A DNA stretch of 40,001 nucleotides, taken from positions 1-40,001 of the forward strand of contig MCFE01000746.1 of NCBI GenBank assembly GCA_002104905.1, written 5' to 3'. The notes below the pieces were generated by a model. The model was not told where the DNA came from and made no database searches. It worked only from the letters and a program-made list of their open reading frames with translations. Each line of letters begins with the position of its first letter. Within the stretch, counting starts at the first letter, position 1. Of the stretch, positions 21,809 to 31,910 are shown piece after piece. The DNA comes from Basidiobolus meristosporus CBS 931.73 (Eukaryota > Basidiobolomycota > Basidiobolomycetes > Basidiobolales > Basidiobolaceae). A program made the translations under genes and the position numbers.

Positions 21809-24027
21809 GTGGTTTGTTGAAAAAGTAAACCATGTAAAAGAGCAATGTATTTAGAGAATTCCGGATTTCTCGGTAAACAAAACAGTGCCTTAATTGTTAA
21901 TGAAGCATATACTCATTGATGGTGAATCACTGCTTTAATTTACACATGATACACTTAAATAGTTTCGATTAAGCTCACCCTCCAATCTAATCAACTTGGC
22001 TTGTATTTAAGCTGCAGAAGGACCGATGAACCAGAAATCCTTTGTCCGAGTGTACACACCTCCAAAGTTACCTTTATTGGCTCTTTGTCAGATGCATCCA
22101 GGCCTGTGAAGGTGTGGCAGACGAATGGATAGTGCATCAGTTGATTGCAACTTTTGAAATGGAAGTCCAAAGGTATATTGACATATTCTTAGCTACATAT
22201 AGAGAATTGATAGGCTTGTTGCACAATAGACTCTGATGATGGTTTATTCTAACTAGCAAACATGCTGATATTCAACGGCGGAATTATTGCTTTTGGCTCC
22301 AAGGCTTTGGTCATTAAATACTCTAAAACTTCACACGCATACACATCACTTCCAATAATGAAACCGTTCTTGCTTTGTTTAGTTATATGAAACCATAGAG
22401 TGCCAACGACAAATACAAGTAGAGAAATCATACAATCAGTAATTGTCGCAGTTTACTTTTGCTACCAAACATGATGAATTTCATGATTCCGAGTACCCAA
22501 AAGTGCATACTAATTACCAGAATTCTTAAATCATAGTAACACAGAGTCACCCTTGGAAGTCTACATGGTTCGGAAAGATTCTGTGCATAGAGTAGTTCTT
22601 GGGAGGCTGCTGATGCCGGCTGAAAGAACAAACATCAAAAGAGCCTAGCTCCTAAGGCCTTCATGCATCAAATTACATCTACCTTTCTAGTCATCATGAA
22701 CACTCTGCCCTCCAACCTGTGGACCCGCAGAGCTACTCTTTGACCAAATTTGTAACTAGGGTCTCATCACTAGACTCAATATGAACGTATATGGCTGGCT
22801 CTGTTCGCTCTGTTTGTATAAATATTGTTGACTCCTTAAATATTATTACTACCGAGAGAAATTAACAGGACCCAGGCTATTTCAATCGTTTTAATCCTCC
22901 ACAATGTTACAATCAATATCTGAGTATCACACATATCCTGATTGATGATGAGAATGAATCCGCTAGAATGTAGGCTATACAAGCCAAAGGCAGACATAGC
23001 AATACGTGCAGTTTGCAACTTGGAACTCTTGACGCACTAGCCGCTATTTATCCGTTCAGTGTTGTCTGGGCAGGAGTTTTTACTGCTGAGCGACACCAAG
23101 GTTCATTTAGTTCCACTAATTACACTTTTCCTAAACTAAATGTGTTTGCACGGTGTGCGTTACACGTGATTTCAGAACTTGTCATTTATCTCCGATAGAT
23201 TCGGTTGCGATCTCGGGCAATATCCAGCCTTCATTGATATTTCCAATAGTAGAAGTTGTTTGGCTCTGAAGTGGAAGCGTTACTGACACTGGTTGTACTT
23301 GCACATGATCACACATATGAATTGATTTATATTATATTTTAAGGCGGTTGGACCCGAGATTCTGTTATGCATTTTGTCTATGGCCGCCTAGCAACCAATG
23401 ACCTTTTCCCGCTAAAATAAGAACAAACGGTTCCAATCACGACAATATATATTAATGATTAGAGTGACAACCCCATTAAAATGGAGTAGGATTCAATTCA
23501 GTGGCGCCCTTGTCAGGTAACTCGAGTCCTGGTAAGCCTGCTTTAGTCCAATCTATTTCTTGATAACAATCTGGTCTTTTCAATACTAGCTCACTATTAT
23601 ATTTCCTGCACTTTATACCTCTTCAGTCCACTATTAGACCACTCCTTCTTATTACCCTGATATCTGCTTTAATTCTGAATTGAGTTGGTTATACAATCCT
23701 TTTCTTTATTTCATGAAAGGCCGAGTAGTTGATAACTATTCCGCTTTCCGTATCGTCTCGCATTAAACAACTCTATCACATCCCGACTTCTCGCAAGAAG
23801 CTCTATTCGCACCACCTAACTTACAAATAGAAAAATTGCTTCTTAATTGCCTTACAGATTCCCTTAGCTTGGCTAAGTTTAAACCGTTTCTTATCTTCTT
23901 TGCTGTGGTGTTTGCTAGTCGCACTTCGATAGTTCGAACATTGTTCTATTCTCGCCTGCCGAAGAAGAGTGTACCGTCTCTTAGTACACATATACTACAG
24001 TAATATACTCTCGTAAACGAATCACCC
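21809..24027. other. Intergenic, upstream of RMI1 and the Sel1 gene
   Basis: 2.2 kb between divergent genes. Besides the H2A-like relic at 22249-22431 I see nothing firm. Open stretches at 22042-22236 (+), 22428-22631 (-), 22836-23018 (-) and 23013-23198 (+) are unassigned. The last ~500 bp before 24028 is pyrimidine-rich, as expected of a fungal promoter and 5' UTR. Confidence 0.4.
22249..22431 (-). pseudogene. Histone H2A-like fragment (relic or highly diverged)
   Basis: A 60-codon frame aligns along the H2A histone fold. LVFVVG stands for LQFPVG at residues 5-10, IGS at 26-28, and VYACEVLEYL at 30-39 for VYLAAVLEYL with identical spacing. LE follows at 44-45, and AIIPPLNI at 48-55 for RIIPRHLQLAI, after loss of about 10 loop residues. 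The first acidic-patch Glu is Lys here. The basic N-terminal tail and C-terminal tail are missing, and most nucleosome-contact arginines are gone, so a working H2A is unlikely. The order and spacing of matches argue against chance, but it was picked by eye from many short frames. Confidence 0.35.
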
Positions 24028-25887
24028 ATGGTCACAATCACTACTTATCTTGTTACTCGATCGAGAAAATTGTTTCAGCGACTAAACAAAAAGCATCGAG
24101 CGAGTAGGCCTCCTACAGAAGAGAGCTTTCGTCTTTTCAAACTAGGAGAAAAGTACCTTTTTGGTAAAGGTAAAAGCTACAAGGAGGAGCGCAGGGCTGC
24201 TGAATACTTCAAGCTCTCCGCTGAACTAGGAAACCATCAGGCTCGTGCCGTACTTGCTTTCTGTTACGAATTTGGCCTTGGTGTTAGGAGAGATTTTAAA
24301 TTAGCCGAGATGAATTACATCAAGGCTGCACAATATGATGATGGCTTGGCCCAGGCTAGGCTGGCATTCTTACGTAAATACGGTCGCCCCTCGGTTAAGA
24401 TTGATTGGGTGGAGGCGGATCTATGGCAGCAGCGTATTGAAAAGCAAGGCAAAGAATCCCTTCAATGGTTATTTAACGCTGCCGGTCAAGAATGCAACTC
24501 TGCCGCACAGTACTGCTTAGGCGTATGTTATCATGATGGTATCGGCATCCCAAAGAATGAACGAGAGGCTTTCAAATGGTACAAAAAAAGTGCTGAGCAA
24601 GGCCACCCTCGTGGACAAGGAATTTTAGGGTACTGTTATGGCGAAGGCTTCGGTGTCGACAAAGACGAGGTTGAGGCTATGAGATGGTATCGTAAGGCTG
24701 CCGAACAGGGAGAATCCGTAGCGATATACAATGTAGGCTACTGCTATGAGGATGGAATCGGTGTCAGCAAGAATCCTGCAGAAGCAGTAAAGTGGTATCG
24801 ATTATCTGCAGAACAAGGCAACGCGTTTGCTCAGAATTCTCTAGGTTATTGCTATGAAGACGGAATCGGCGTTGAAAGAGACGAGCTTAAGGCTGCTGAA
24901 TGGTACCGATGTTCTGCTGAACAGGGATACCCTTGGGCCGAATGTAACCTTGGTTACTGTTACCAAAATGGCATCGGGTTAGCCAAGGATGAATCCAAAG
25001 GCGCCTATTGGTATCGTCGAGCTGCTATTCAAGGCCATGCCCGGGCTCAGCATAATCTCGGATTCTGCCATCAGAACGGTATAGGTGTAGCAAAAGATGA
25101 AAAGGAGGCAGTCAAATGGTACACTGCTTCTGCTGCTCAAGGAAACATCTTTGCCCTCCATTCGTTGGGTTATTGCTACCAAAATGGTATAGGAGTTGAT
25201 GAGAACTTCGAGCATGCCGTATACATGTACACCTTAGCTGCCCATAAAAACCACGCACCAGCCCAACTATCGCTTGGTCTTTGTTTCCGCAATGGACTTG
25301 GTGTAGATCGTAACGACGCCGAAGCTGTCAAGTGGTTCCGCCGTGCTTCTGACCAAAACAACGTGATAGCTCAAAACTCCCTGGGATTCTGCTTTGAGGA
25401 AGGCCTTGGTGTTGAGAGGGATCTAAAGCAAGCTGTATATTGGTATATGCGCTCTGCTGAGCAAGGAAATCCATGGGCGCAATGCAATATTGGGTACTGC
25501 TATGCCAACGGAATCGGTGTTGAAAAAGATGAAACAGAAGCTGTTAGATGGTATTTTAAGGCCTCTCAGAAGGACCACCCCAGAGCCCAAGACAAGCTAG
25601 GTCTTTGTTTACAACTTGGTCATGGGGTTGAAGTTGACAATGCTGCAGCTGTATACTGGTTCAGACGCGCTGCTGTTCAAGGTTATGTATCAGCTCAATA
25701 CCATCTTGGCAACTGCCTCGAAAAGGGAATTGGAGCGGAGCAGAATCTAGAGGAGGCAGCATTATGGTTTCAGCGCGCTGCCTCATCTGGAGATCAGATG
25801 TCGAACTACCGTCTGCGTAAGCTACTCACCCACCACTGCCTTTATTCTGTGCCGTTTGTGTATGGACATATCGCCTGCGCTGCATAG
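24028..25887 (+). CDS. Sel1-like repeat protein
   Basis: Intronless, 619 residues; the ATG at 24028 sits in a CCCATGG context. After a basic N-terminus come about 14 Sel1 repeats of 36 residues from about residue 36 to 600, with the pattern A-x-x-x-LG-x-CY-x-x-G-x-GV-x-x-(D/N)-x-x-x-A-x-x-W(Y/F)-x-x-(S/A)A-x-QG. Repeats 4-9 are the most regular (CYEDGIGV, CYQNGIGV); the third is interrupted by a longer insert (RPSVKIDWVEAD). Sel1 solenoids scaffold protein complexes; fungal examples include the Chs4/Skt5 activators of chitin synthase and Hrd3 of ERAD. This protein has neither a C-terminal CaaX box (it ends ACAA) nor a signal peptide or membrane anchor, so neither role is supported. Partner unknown. 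Confidence 0.88.
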   Translation: MVTITTYLVTRSRKLFQRLNKKHRASRPPTEESFRLFKLGEKYLFGKGKSYKEERRAAEYFKLSAELGNHQARAVLAFCYEFGLGVRRDFKLAEMNYIKAAQYDDGLAQARLAFLRKYGRPSVKIDWVEADLWQQRIEKQGKESLQWLFNAAGQECNSAAQYCLGVCYHDGIGIPKNEREAFKWYKKSAEQGHPRGQGILGYCYGEGFGVDKDEVEAMRWYRKAAEQGESVAIYNVGYCYEDGIGVSKNPAEAVKWYRLSAEQGNAFAQNSLGYCYEDGIGVERDELKAAEWYRCSAEQGYPWAECNLGYCYQNGIGLAKDESKGAYWYRRAAIQGHARAQHNLGFCHQNGIGVAKDEKEAVKWYTASAAQGNIFALHSLGYCYQNGIGVDENFEHAVYMYTLAAHKNHAPAQLSLGLCFRNGLGVDRNDAEAVKWFRRASDQNNVIAQNSLGFCFEEGLGVERDLKQAVYWYMRSAEQGNPWAQCNIGYCYANGIGVEKDETEAVRWYFKASQKDHPRAQDKLGLCLQLGHGVEVDNAAAVYWFRRAAVQGYVSAQYHLGNCLEKGIGAEQNLEEAALWFQRAASSGDQMSNYRLRKLLTHHCLYSVPFVYGHIACAA

Positions 25888-27818
25888 TAATCTCGTATCT
25901 TAACAATCTAATCCGAAGTAACCTCGATAACTACCGGTCAGAAATATCAAATTTTATGCCGAAGGGGATAGTTTGTCTCAAAGTGAACCAAAAATTACAA
26001 GATTCTCCATAATCTTGGACCGTATACAGTACCATATGCAGCCTAATTTCACTTCACTGTTGACACCAACACACTAATTTTAAACACTCGATCTAGTCCA
26101 TCTAACCTCATTCTTAAACCCTTTGTTTTATCGATGTCTTGACAGCACCTGTCACAAAAATCTAATCTATTCTATGATGTTCGCTTGCATTTTATTTACA
26201 ACTCATATTTTATTTTTGACTCTTCTCCCATAGACTGTAAAGCCACTTTACTACTTCTCGAAGCACGATTTCATGTTTAACAACTACCATAATTCCTTTA
26301 TCGTAGCATTCACTTCTGGATAGCAGCCACATCTATGACAGACCCCAGCTGGCATCACTTGGCAATGATCCTGAGGCTGGCTCAAGGACGAACACCCGGT
26401 GGCCTCTCATCTATTTGGCTGGGCCAATGGCTACATGCAATACGCAAATCTCATCTAATGGGGTGTGCCATTGCGCTGGTTTATCACCCCGACGATAAAT
26501 ACCAGTTACTGTCCATTAAATATGTTAAATCAATTACATTAAACATATGGAGAACAGCAAGTGACAGCAGTACGTTAGCTTCATATAAATGTCTGGATTT
26601 GGGGGGGGGAGTAGGGCGGTCGATACTAACATTGTGAGGGATGGGCAAAGTGGCCGATGTATTTGCAAATAAGTCCTGATTTTTGTGGTGAAATACATTA
26701 CACTCAATTGATCCAGTATATGAATACGGCTATTGACTTTGGAAAGCACGTCTGAATATCTGAGGGGTGTTTGTACTATGTGAAGTCACTAGAGCTTCAG
26801 GAGTGCCTCACATATATATATATATATATACATGCTCTCCTAAGTTGTAGTATAGCCTAAACGCTGAGCACTCCGAGCAAGCACGTGACACATGTTCTAT
26901 ATCGTATAATCTACAGTGAGGAACTCACCATTTGTGGAAAAGCCAGGCTAACAGATAGTATTGGGTGCATAGTATTTACACCTAATTACTCCCAAGTTGA
27001 TAAACCTGGCAAACTCCTGTAATAACAAGACACCGTAATCACTGGGTGTGAAACATCAACTGCAACAAGAATTTTAAGCTTAAATTTGATTAACCTTGAC
27101 ACCTTCCCGATGGGGAAGGAATGCTCCCTTCATCGACTGAAAAGGATCAGTGATTTAGGAGGTATTATATCATGCGAGCCATGTGCAGTGAATACGTGAG
27201 ATGATCACTAGATCAAGCCAGTGGATTTTCTTTGTAAAACCTACACATAGTAGCTTTACAATGCCACAACGTTCCAACTTTTATAGAATCGAGCTTGATG
27301 CCCCGAATACTTGACCAGAAGAAACGATTTGGAACACAAAGGATTTGATTGAATTGGATCACGGGAACTCGCTGCTCTAAGCAATTCAAGTATTGCAATT
27401 GAGCGCACCCATAGGAATCCCCGATATTTGTCTTAATTAGGATGTTCAGTCAATCTGTAGAGCATGATCGAATTTCGAAAAGGAACAAACATAAATTCAG
27501 ATAAGCTTTTGATTCTTTTGAATGTTCTCCTCATCTATTGTGTTTAGCCAATGTATCTACATCTATACATTTTCCAGTGCCATCAGTGTAACGCTTCAAT
27601 GAGGGTTATGTAAGGTTGGGCCAATCGGAGAACTTCTTCAAGGAGACACAGCTGATCATGTAGCTGCTCGAGCAGAGGGATCCGCTGGCCGATTAGTATT
27701 TATTTACCGATATCTTGCTCCTGGGCTTTTCTGAACGACTGTCCATCTGTACTCTATAACTACCATCTCAGACGAAGCAGTATTCAAAAAGTGCTGTAGC
27801 TGACGTCTTCCGGTCTTA
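25888..27818. other. Intergenic, no recognised gene
   Basis: 1.9 kb between two plus-strand genes. It contains a run of nine G (26601-26609) and an AT dinucleotide tract (26812-26830). The open stretches 26335-26637 (+), 26534-26749 (-) and 27213-27398 (-) match nothing I recognise. A CCTTCCC/GGGAAGG hairpin lies near 27103-27120. Confidence 0.45.
26812..26830. repeat. (AT)n microsatellite
   Basis: An uninterrupted AT dinucleotide tract of 19 bases in intergenic DNA. Likely length-variable between strains. Confidence 0.9.
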
Positions 27819-29193
27819 ATGAACTTGATATTTTTGAATTCCTGGCTGGTAGCATTGACTGCCTACTTGACAATACAGGGGCAATTTTCTTTCACCACAG
27901 CGAAACTTTTTCGTGGCAAGGGCCCTAGTATAGTTCAAGAGGTCGTCTATGTTTTGTCCAATTCCTCCTCATTCAAGCAGGACAAAACCTCTAAAGTTGT
28001 GGAATACTTAAAGGATATTTCCTTTTTACCCGGTGCACCAGCTCCTCCCGCGGAAGGGCTGCAGGTTTGTTCTTGTGTCTCCTAAAGGCAACGTAAGCAT
28101 ACTTGTTGACTGTAAGTTTCACTCTAGGGCATATTATATTCCCAGAACGATCCTTGCGATAGCAGCGCATATACATCCAACGCACCGATAAACGTGTCCC
28201 ATATCAAGCATATAGCCTTACTATCACTCAACGATTGCACTCTTGAGTGGAAGATCAACAGGGCGCAAAACGATTTAGCTGTTGGGGCTATTATCTACGA
28301 CGACAAGCCAATCGATATTGACAGCTTAACGCTTCCAACCTCCGTAGCCATCCCGGTGGTGATCGTATCAAGGGAGGTTGGACAACGCCTCCATGCTTCG
28401 CTGACAGCCGTTGACGCCGCTACAACGCCCATCAACACAATGTCTCACTGGAAAAAATTCCTCAGTCTCCATATTCTACCATATCAAAAATTCCGACTGG
28501 GTGTATGGGAGCTAGCGCTGATAGTTGGGTCCGTTCTTGTGGTGTCCTCTATTTTGGCGATTGGTAAGATGCACTCGTGTGCCGAGTCCTATATCCAACT
28601 TAGTAACGCTGCTTTTCACAGTGATTGTCCGATATTATAGACGCTGTGTGTGGCGTCAGAGCCATAGTCACGATGTTTCTGAGCAACGTGGGAACGGAGT
28701 CCTGACGAAGAATTGCTTGGATAATTTCCCAGTTCGTCAGTGGAGTAGTGATGAGGTTTATTACAAATCCGGCGAGATCTCCCATTTGGGGTTGGAAAAG
28801 AAATCCTTCACCAACGCCATTCCACCATTGGTGACCACAAGTGCCAGAAACCAATCATCGCCCGAAGCTCCGCAACCATGTAAATCAACCAACCAGCATC
28901 GTTCCGCTGCACAAACCCCGCTTCTACATAAGACCACCTATAGCGATGACGCCATTCACCCAGTCTGCTCTGTCTGTCTCGACGATTTCCGTGCTGGCGA
29001 TCTAGTGAAGCGATTGCCTTGCCAACATGATTTCCATCGAAGGTGCATCGATACATGGCTAACCACAAAATGCAACAGCTGTCCTCTGTGCAAGGCCATA
29101 GTCATGCAAGGTATCTTGATGCACGATCCCAACTCCAGTTTGGAATCAGGCCACAATACGAAGCAAAAGGGTTGGCTACCATTCAGGAAATAG
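27819..29193 (+). CDS. PA-TM-RING E3 ubiquitin ligase (RNF13/RMR-like)
   Basis: Exons 27819..28064, 28128..28563 and 28622..29193 give 417 residues. Domain order is that of RNF13/GRAIL/RMR proteins. There is an N-terminal signal peptide (hydrophobic residues 2-20), then a protease-associated luminal domain (VGAIIYDDKP, IPVVIVSREVG). A single membrane span follows (ELALIVGSVLVVSSILAI), with its end across the second intron, then a cytosolic linker and a RING-H2 at 343-384 (CSVC, CQHDFHRRC, CPLC). Such ligases sit in endosomal or vacuolar membranes and ubiquitinate trafficking cargo. Donors are GTTTGT and GTAAGA. The 3' end is uncertain: an optional 53-bp intron (29111-29163, GTATCT..GAAG) would swap the last residues for a Pro-rich tail ending at 29336 (447 residues, in frame). 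Tail-to-tail with RPN13. Confidence 0.87.
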
Positions 29194-29456
29194 CCCTCCA
29201 AGCATCAAGTAGCTCCAATCATCAATTGCGCTCGGTCATTGTAGGTGGCCGCCCACCTCCACAACCCTATACGGCCCAAACGGCACACCCCAACATCATT
29301 TTGCAATCCCCTCCTCCGCCTCATAGATTCCCATGATTTGTAAATATTGAGCACGAACACCTTTGTAACTACATCCTTGATAAATCATCTTGTTTTATTT
29401 TACCCATGCGAATGGTTGAGAATGGCATCTACGAGCGCGGGTCACCGAGATAGGAC

Positions 29457-30916
29457 TCAACTTTCGTCCATGCGATCCTCCTTCTTCTCGGACTCCACCT
29501 TCTCCTGAATAGCGTTGAGCAATCCCTCGACACCTACATACAAGAAATTTAATGATTGGAAGGAGACGGATTCACAGAACGCCTTACCAAACTCGGATTG
29601 GTTGGGGTTGAGGCCTGAAATGGTGCACAGTCAATATGGGCTGAAACGCAACACGGGTAGAGGTTGTTTACCTAGCTGATGTAGCAGGGTGTGAAGTTGG
29701 CCTTGGTTAAGAGCGGAGCTCAACGTTTGAACGGCCTGGTTGAATTGTGGGCTACGAACGGTGTCACAAAGCTCTTGGTGGCTTTGCTCGACACCCTCGG
29801 GTAGGAGATCCAATAGGTCTAACGAAAGCTGCTGGTTAGCGATGGCTCCTTCAGACTCTCCTCGGAAGTACAAGTGTTACCTTTGCATTTTTCCGGTTGG
29901 CTTAGTATGCCTTGTAGCGTAGATGAATTAAGAATGGAAGAGAGGCTAATCAAGGATGATTGCCTTGCACCTCCTGAAGCATGGTATTTAGCGAGATGCT
30001 TTCGGGTCATTACCCAGTACACTTACCAGGGACATTAATGCTGGATAGCAGATTGCGAAGAATGTCTTGCTGAGAACGATTGATGTCGCTGTCGTTACCC
30101 GCGCTCACAGGCACATTACTTGCCTGGACAGTTTCGGCAGCCTGAGGCGGCACTTGGGTTGATTCACTGGATTTATGAGAGTGAAAATAGGGATCGATTG
30201 GCCACGAAGGATGAAGACTAACCTTTGGATTTCGCTGTTGGCAGTCTCGTACGATTCGCTTTCTAACACAATTGAAAAGGACTCAGAAAGAAGTGCGTCG
30301 TGGTATTTATATGAGCCATGACCATTACCGTCATCCGAGAGATTCATAGGGCTGTTTAGTGCTTCGTTTACCCGAGTGCGATGGAATTCATCCTGCTCGG
30401 AGTTTTTATCTTGCATCCAAAAGAAAATCCGAAGGGACGAGGATTTAAACTTCAGCACAAATACACGGTCCTTGGATTCCTCGACTTTCAAGAACTCCGC
30501 CTCGTCGGGGAAAATGATTAGGTCCTAGCCGATATCAGATGAATATATGGATCTCTTCCAAAGGCTCGCAAAGAATACTGACGTCCTCGATCTGGTTGGT
30601 TTTACGATCTTTCCAAAAGAAATGCATCAAGGAATCTTCCCCCTATGGTCAATCGAAATGGAAGTTGAAAAGCTGTCGGCCTTGGAGTGTGAAGGTGCGC
30701 GCATCAGTGGCGAACCTACCTGTTGTAGATAGACAAGGCTTATGTATAGAAGAAGGTTATTCAAGCTGGCATAGGCTAGAGCGTGATCACAACCGCTTAC
30801 CCTTTTCTTAGATCTGGCTTCACCAGGTTGGTGGTTCCTTCGCGGAAACATTTGCCAGCCTTAAACTGCACAAGGTTGGTGCTACTTTGGGAGGTACTGG
30901 GGAACAAAGAAGTCAT
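29457..30916 (-). CDS. RPN13: Proteasome ubiquitin receptor Rpn13 (ADRM1)
   Basis: Nine exons, minus strand: 30916..30801, 30738..30720, 30642..30583, 30524..30223, 30166..30027, 29973..29881, 29818..29672, 29614..29588, 29533..29457; 981 nt, 326 residues. The Pru domain (about 14-124) shows FKAGKCFREGTTNLVKPD, LMHFFWKDRKTNQIED, DLIIFPDEAEF and VLKFKSSSLRIFFWMQD, the fold that binds ubiquitin and Rpn2. The DEUBAD domain (about 218-302) shows SLSSILNSSTLQGILSQPE, LLDLLPEG and SPQFNQAVQTLSSALNQGQL, which recruits and activates the deubiquitinase Uch37/UCHL5. The tail is charged. The ATG at 30916 gives a start (MTSLFPS) typical of the family. Exons 2 and 8 are only 19 and 27 nt. The exon-3 donor is GTCAGT, weaker than its neighbours. 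Confidence 0.9.
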
Positions 30917-31545
30917 TACGTTTGAAAGACCAACAACTACCTGTGTTCGCACCCGAAATTTGTATATCAAGTTCGCCGTTTTCAACTACAAACGTCATAC
31001 TAAAATATCCAATGCCGCTCTTTTTGCGTCAGTGCAATCTTGATTAGTGTATAAATGGAAATGATTCTGGAATACCAGTTAGATTGCTTCAGAACCATTT
31101 AATCCACTATTGGCCTCGGGTTTGAGCAACCATATGTTTCTGAAATTTCGTTGGAGGGCTGGGCCATATCTGGCATATATAATTCAATGTTTCCTTTGAA
31201 AAGATCCAATTCGTGAGCAATGGTTAGATCTCTTCCCACAGCTGTTTCGAAAGTACCGCCTATGGTCTTGATGAAACCAAAACCACTGCGAGGTCTCTGT
31301 TATTTTGAATACCTTCTGCTGAAGTGATGGGTAGTAATGATCACCCTGACATCAATCTCAACAATGGAGTAGGGGCTTTTTGAACTAAGCCTAAGTCTTT
31401 CAACAGCTTTCTTAGCAACTTTGCCACTTATCTAGCCTCATAGGCTGCCATATACTCTGCCTCTTCGGTGAAAAGTGCTATGGTTGGTTTCCTCCATGAA
31501 TCTTATGAGATTACTCCTTTATAGCAATGAAAGGTATGTCATGTT
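30917..31545. other. RPN13 upstream region merging into retrotransposon debris
   Basis: The first ~180 bp upstream of RPN13 (-) should hold its promoter. Further out come an unassigned minus-strand reading (31099-31368, one internal stop) and a copia RNase H relic (31360-31532), which abuts the LTR of element A at 31546. Confidence 0.5.
31360..31532 (-). pseudogene. Degenerate Ty1/copia RNase H fragment
   Basis: Read on the minus strand: YKGVIS, a stop, then DSWRKPTIALFTEEAEYMAA, YEAR, a stop, and VAKLLRKLLKDLGLVQKAPT. This is the C-terminal RNase H signature of copia Pol (ISW.SKKQPTVALSSTEAEYMA in typical elements). Two in-frame stops show decay. Element A or B truncates it at 31545. It may be the 3' remnant of element B, which is also on the minus strand and stops in reverse transcriptase, or of an older copy. 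Confidence 0.7.
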
Positions 31546-31894
31546 TGTTGTAAAAATTCGTAGTTCCACCTAAATATTCACCTAACTTAGTCACTTAGAT
31601 CATTACCTTCAAATCCTAGAGAATACTGACCAAATTCCTTGTTGGGATTTACTTGGAATATTTTCACCAAAATACCAGGTACCCAGAACATGAAAGTTCT
31701 CAAAGTTGTCCAAACAGCCCCAAACTTTGCGCACATGTTCTTGGGACCTTCCTTAACGTATTCTACGTGTTTGTTATGCCAAGACAATGTAAAAGTATAA
31801 ATACTACTTTTACATTCAATAAATCATTAAGTGAAAACCACATAATCTACTTGTCCTCCCAATCACTACCAATATCTCCAAGACTCTTACAACA
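31546..31894 (+). repeat. 5' LTR of element A (349 bp)
   Basis: Starts TGTTG and ends CAACA, a perfect 5-bp terminal inverted repeat. It carries a TATAAATA box (31796-31803) and an AATAAA signal (31818-31823), so U3, R and U5 landmarks are present. Near-identical to 36551-36899 (reverse) and 36930-37279. Confidence 0.9.
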
Positions 31895-31910
31895 GGTTAT
31901 GAGCCCTGAG
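31895..31910 (+). other. Primer-binding site of element A (half-tRNA type)
   Basis: Directly after the LTR. The 14 bases GGTTATGAGCCCTG are the exact complement of the anticodon arm of yeast initiator tRNA-Met (CAGGGCUCAUAACC, from memory), not of any tRNA 3' end. This is the arrangement known for Drosophila copia and yeast Ty5. Confidence 0.7.

Noticed and set aside
26335..26637. 100-codon plus-strand frame
   Set aside because: No family, overlaps an antisense frame, and runs through a nine-G homopolymer.
31417..31426. TTTGCCACT as a proteasome-associated control element for RPN13
   Set aside because: One mismatch to the yeast element, about 500 bp upstream and inside retrotransposon debris; not convincing.
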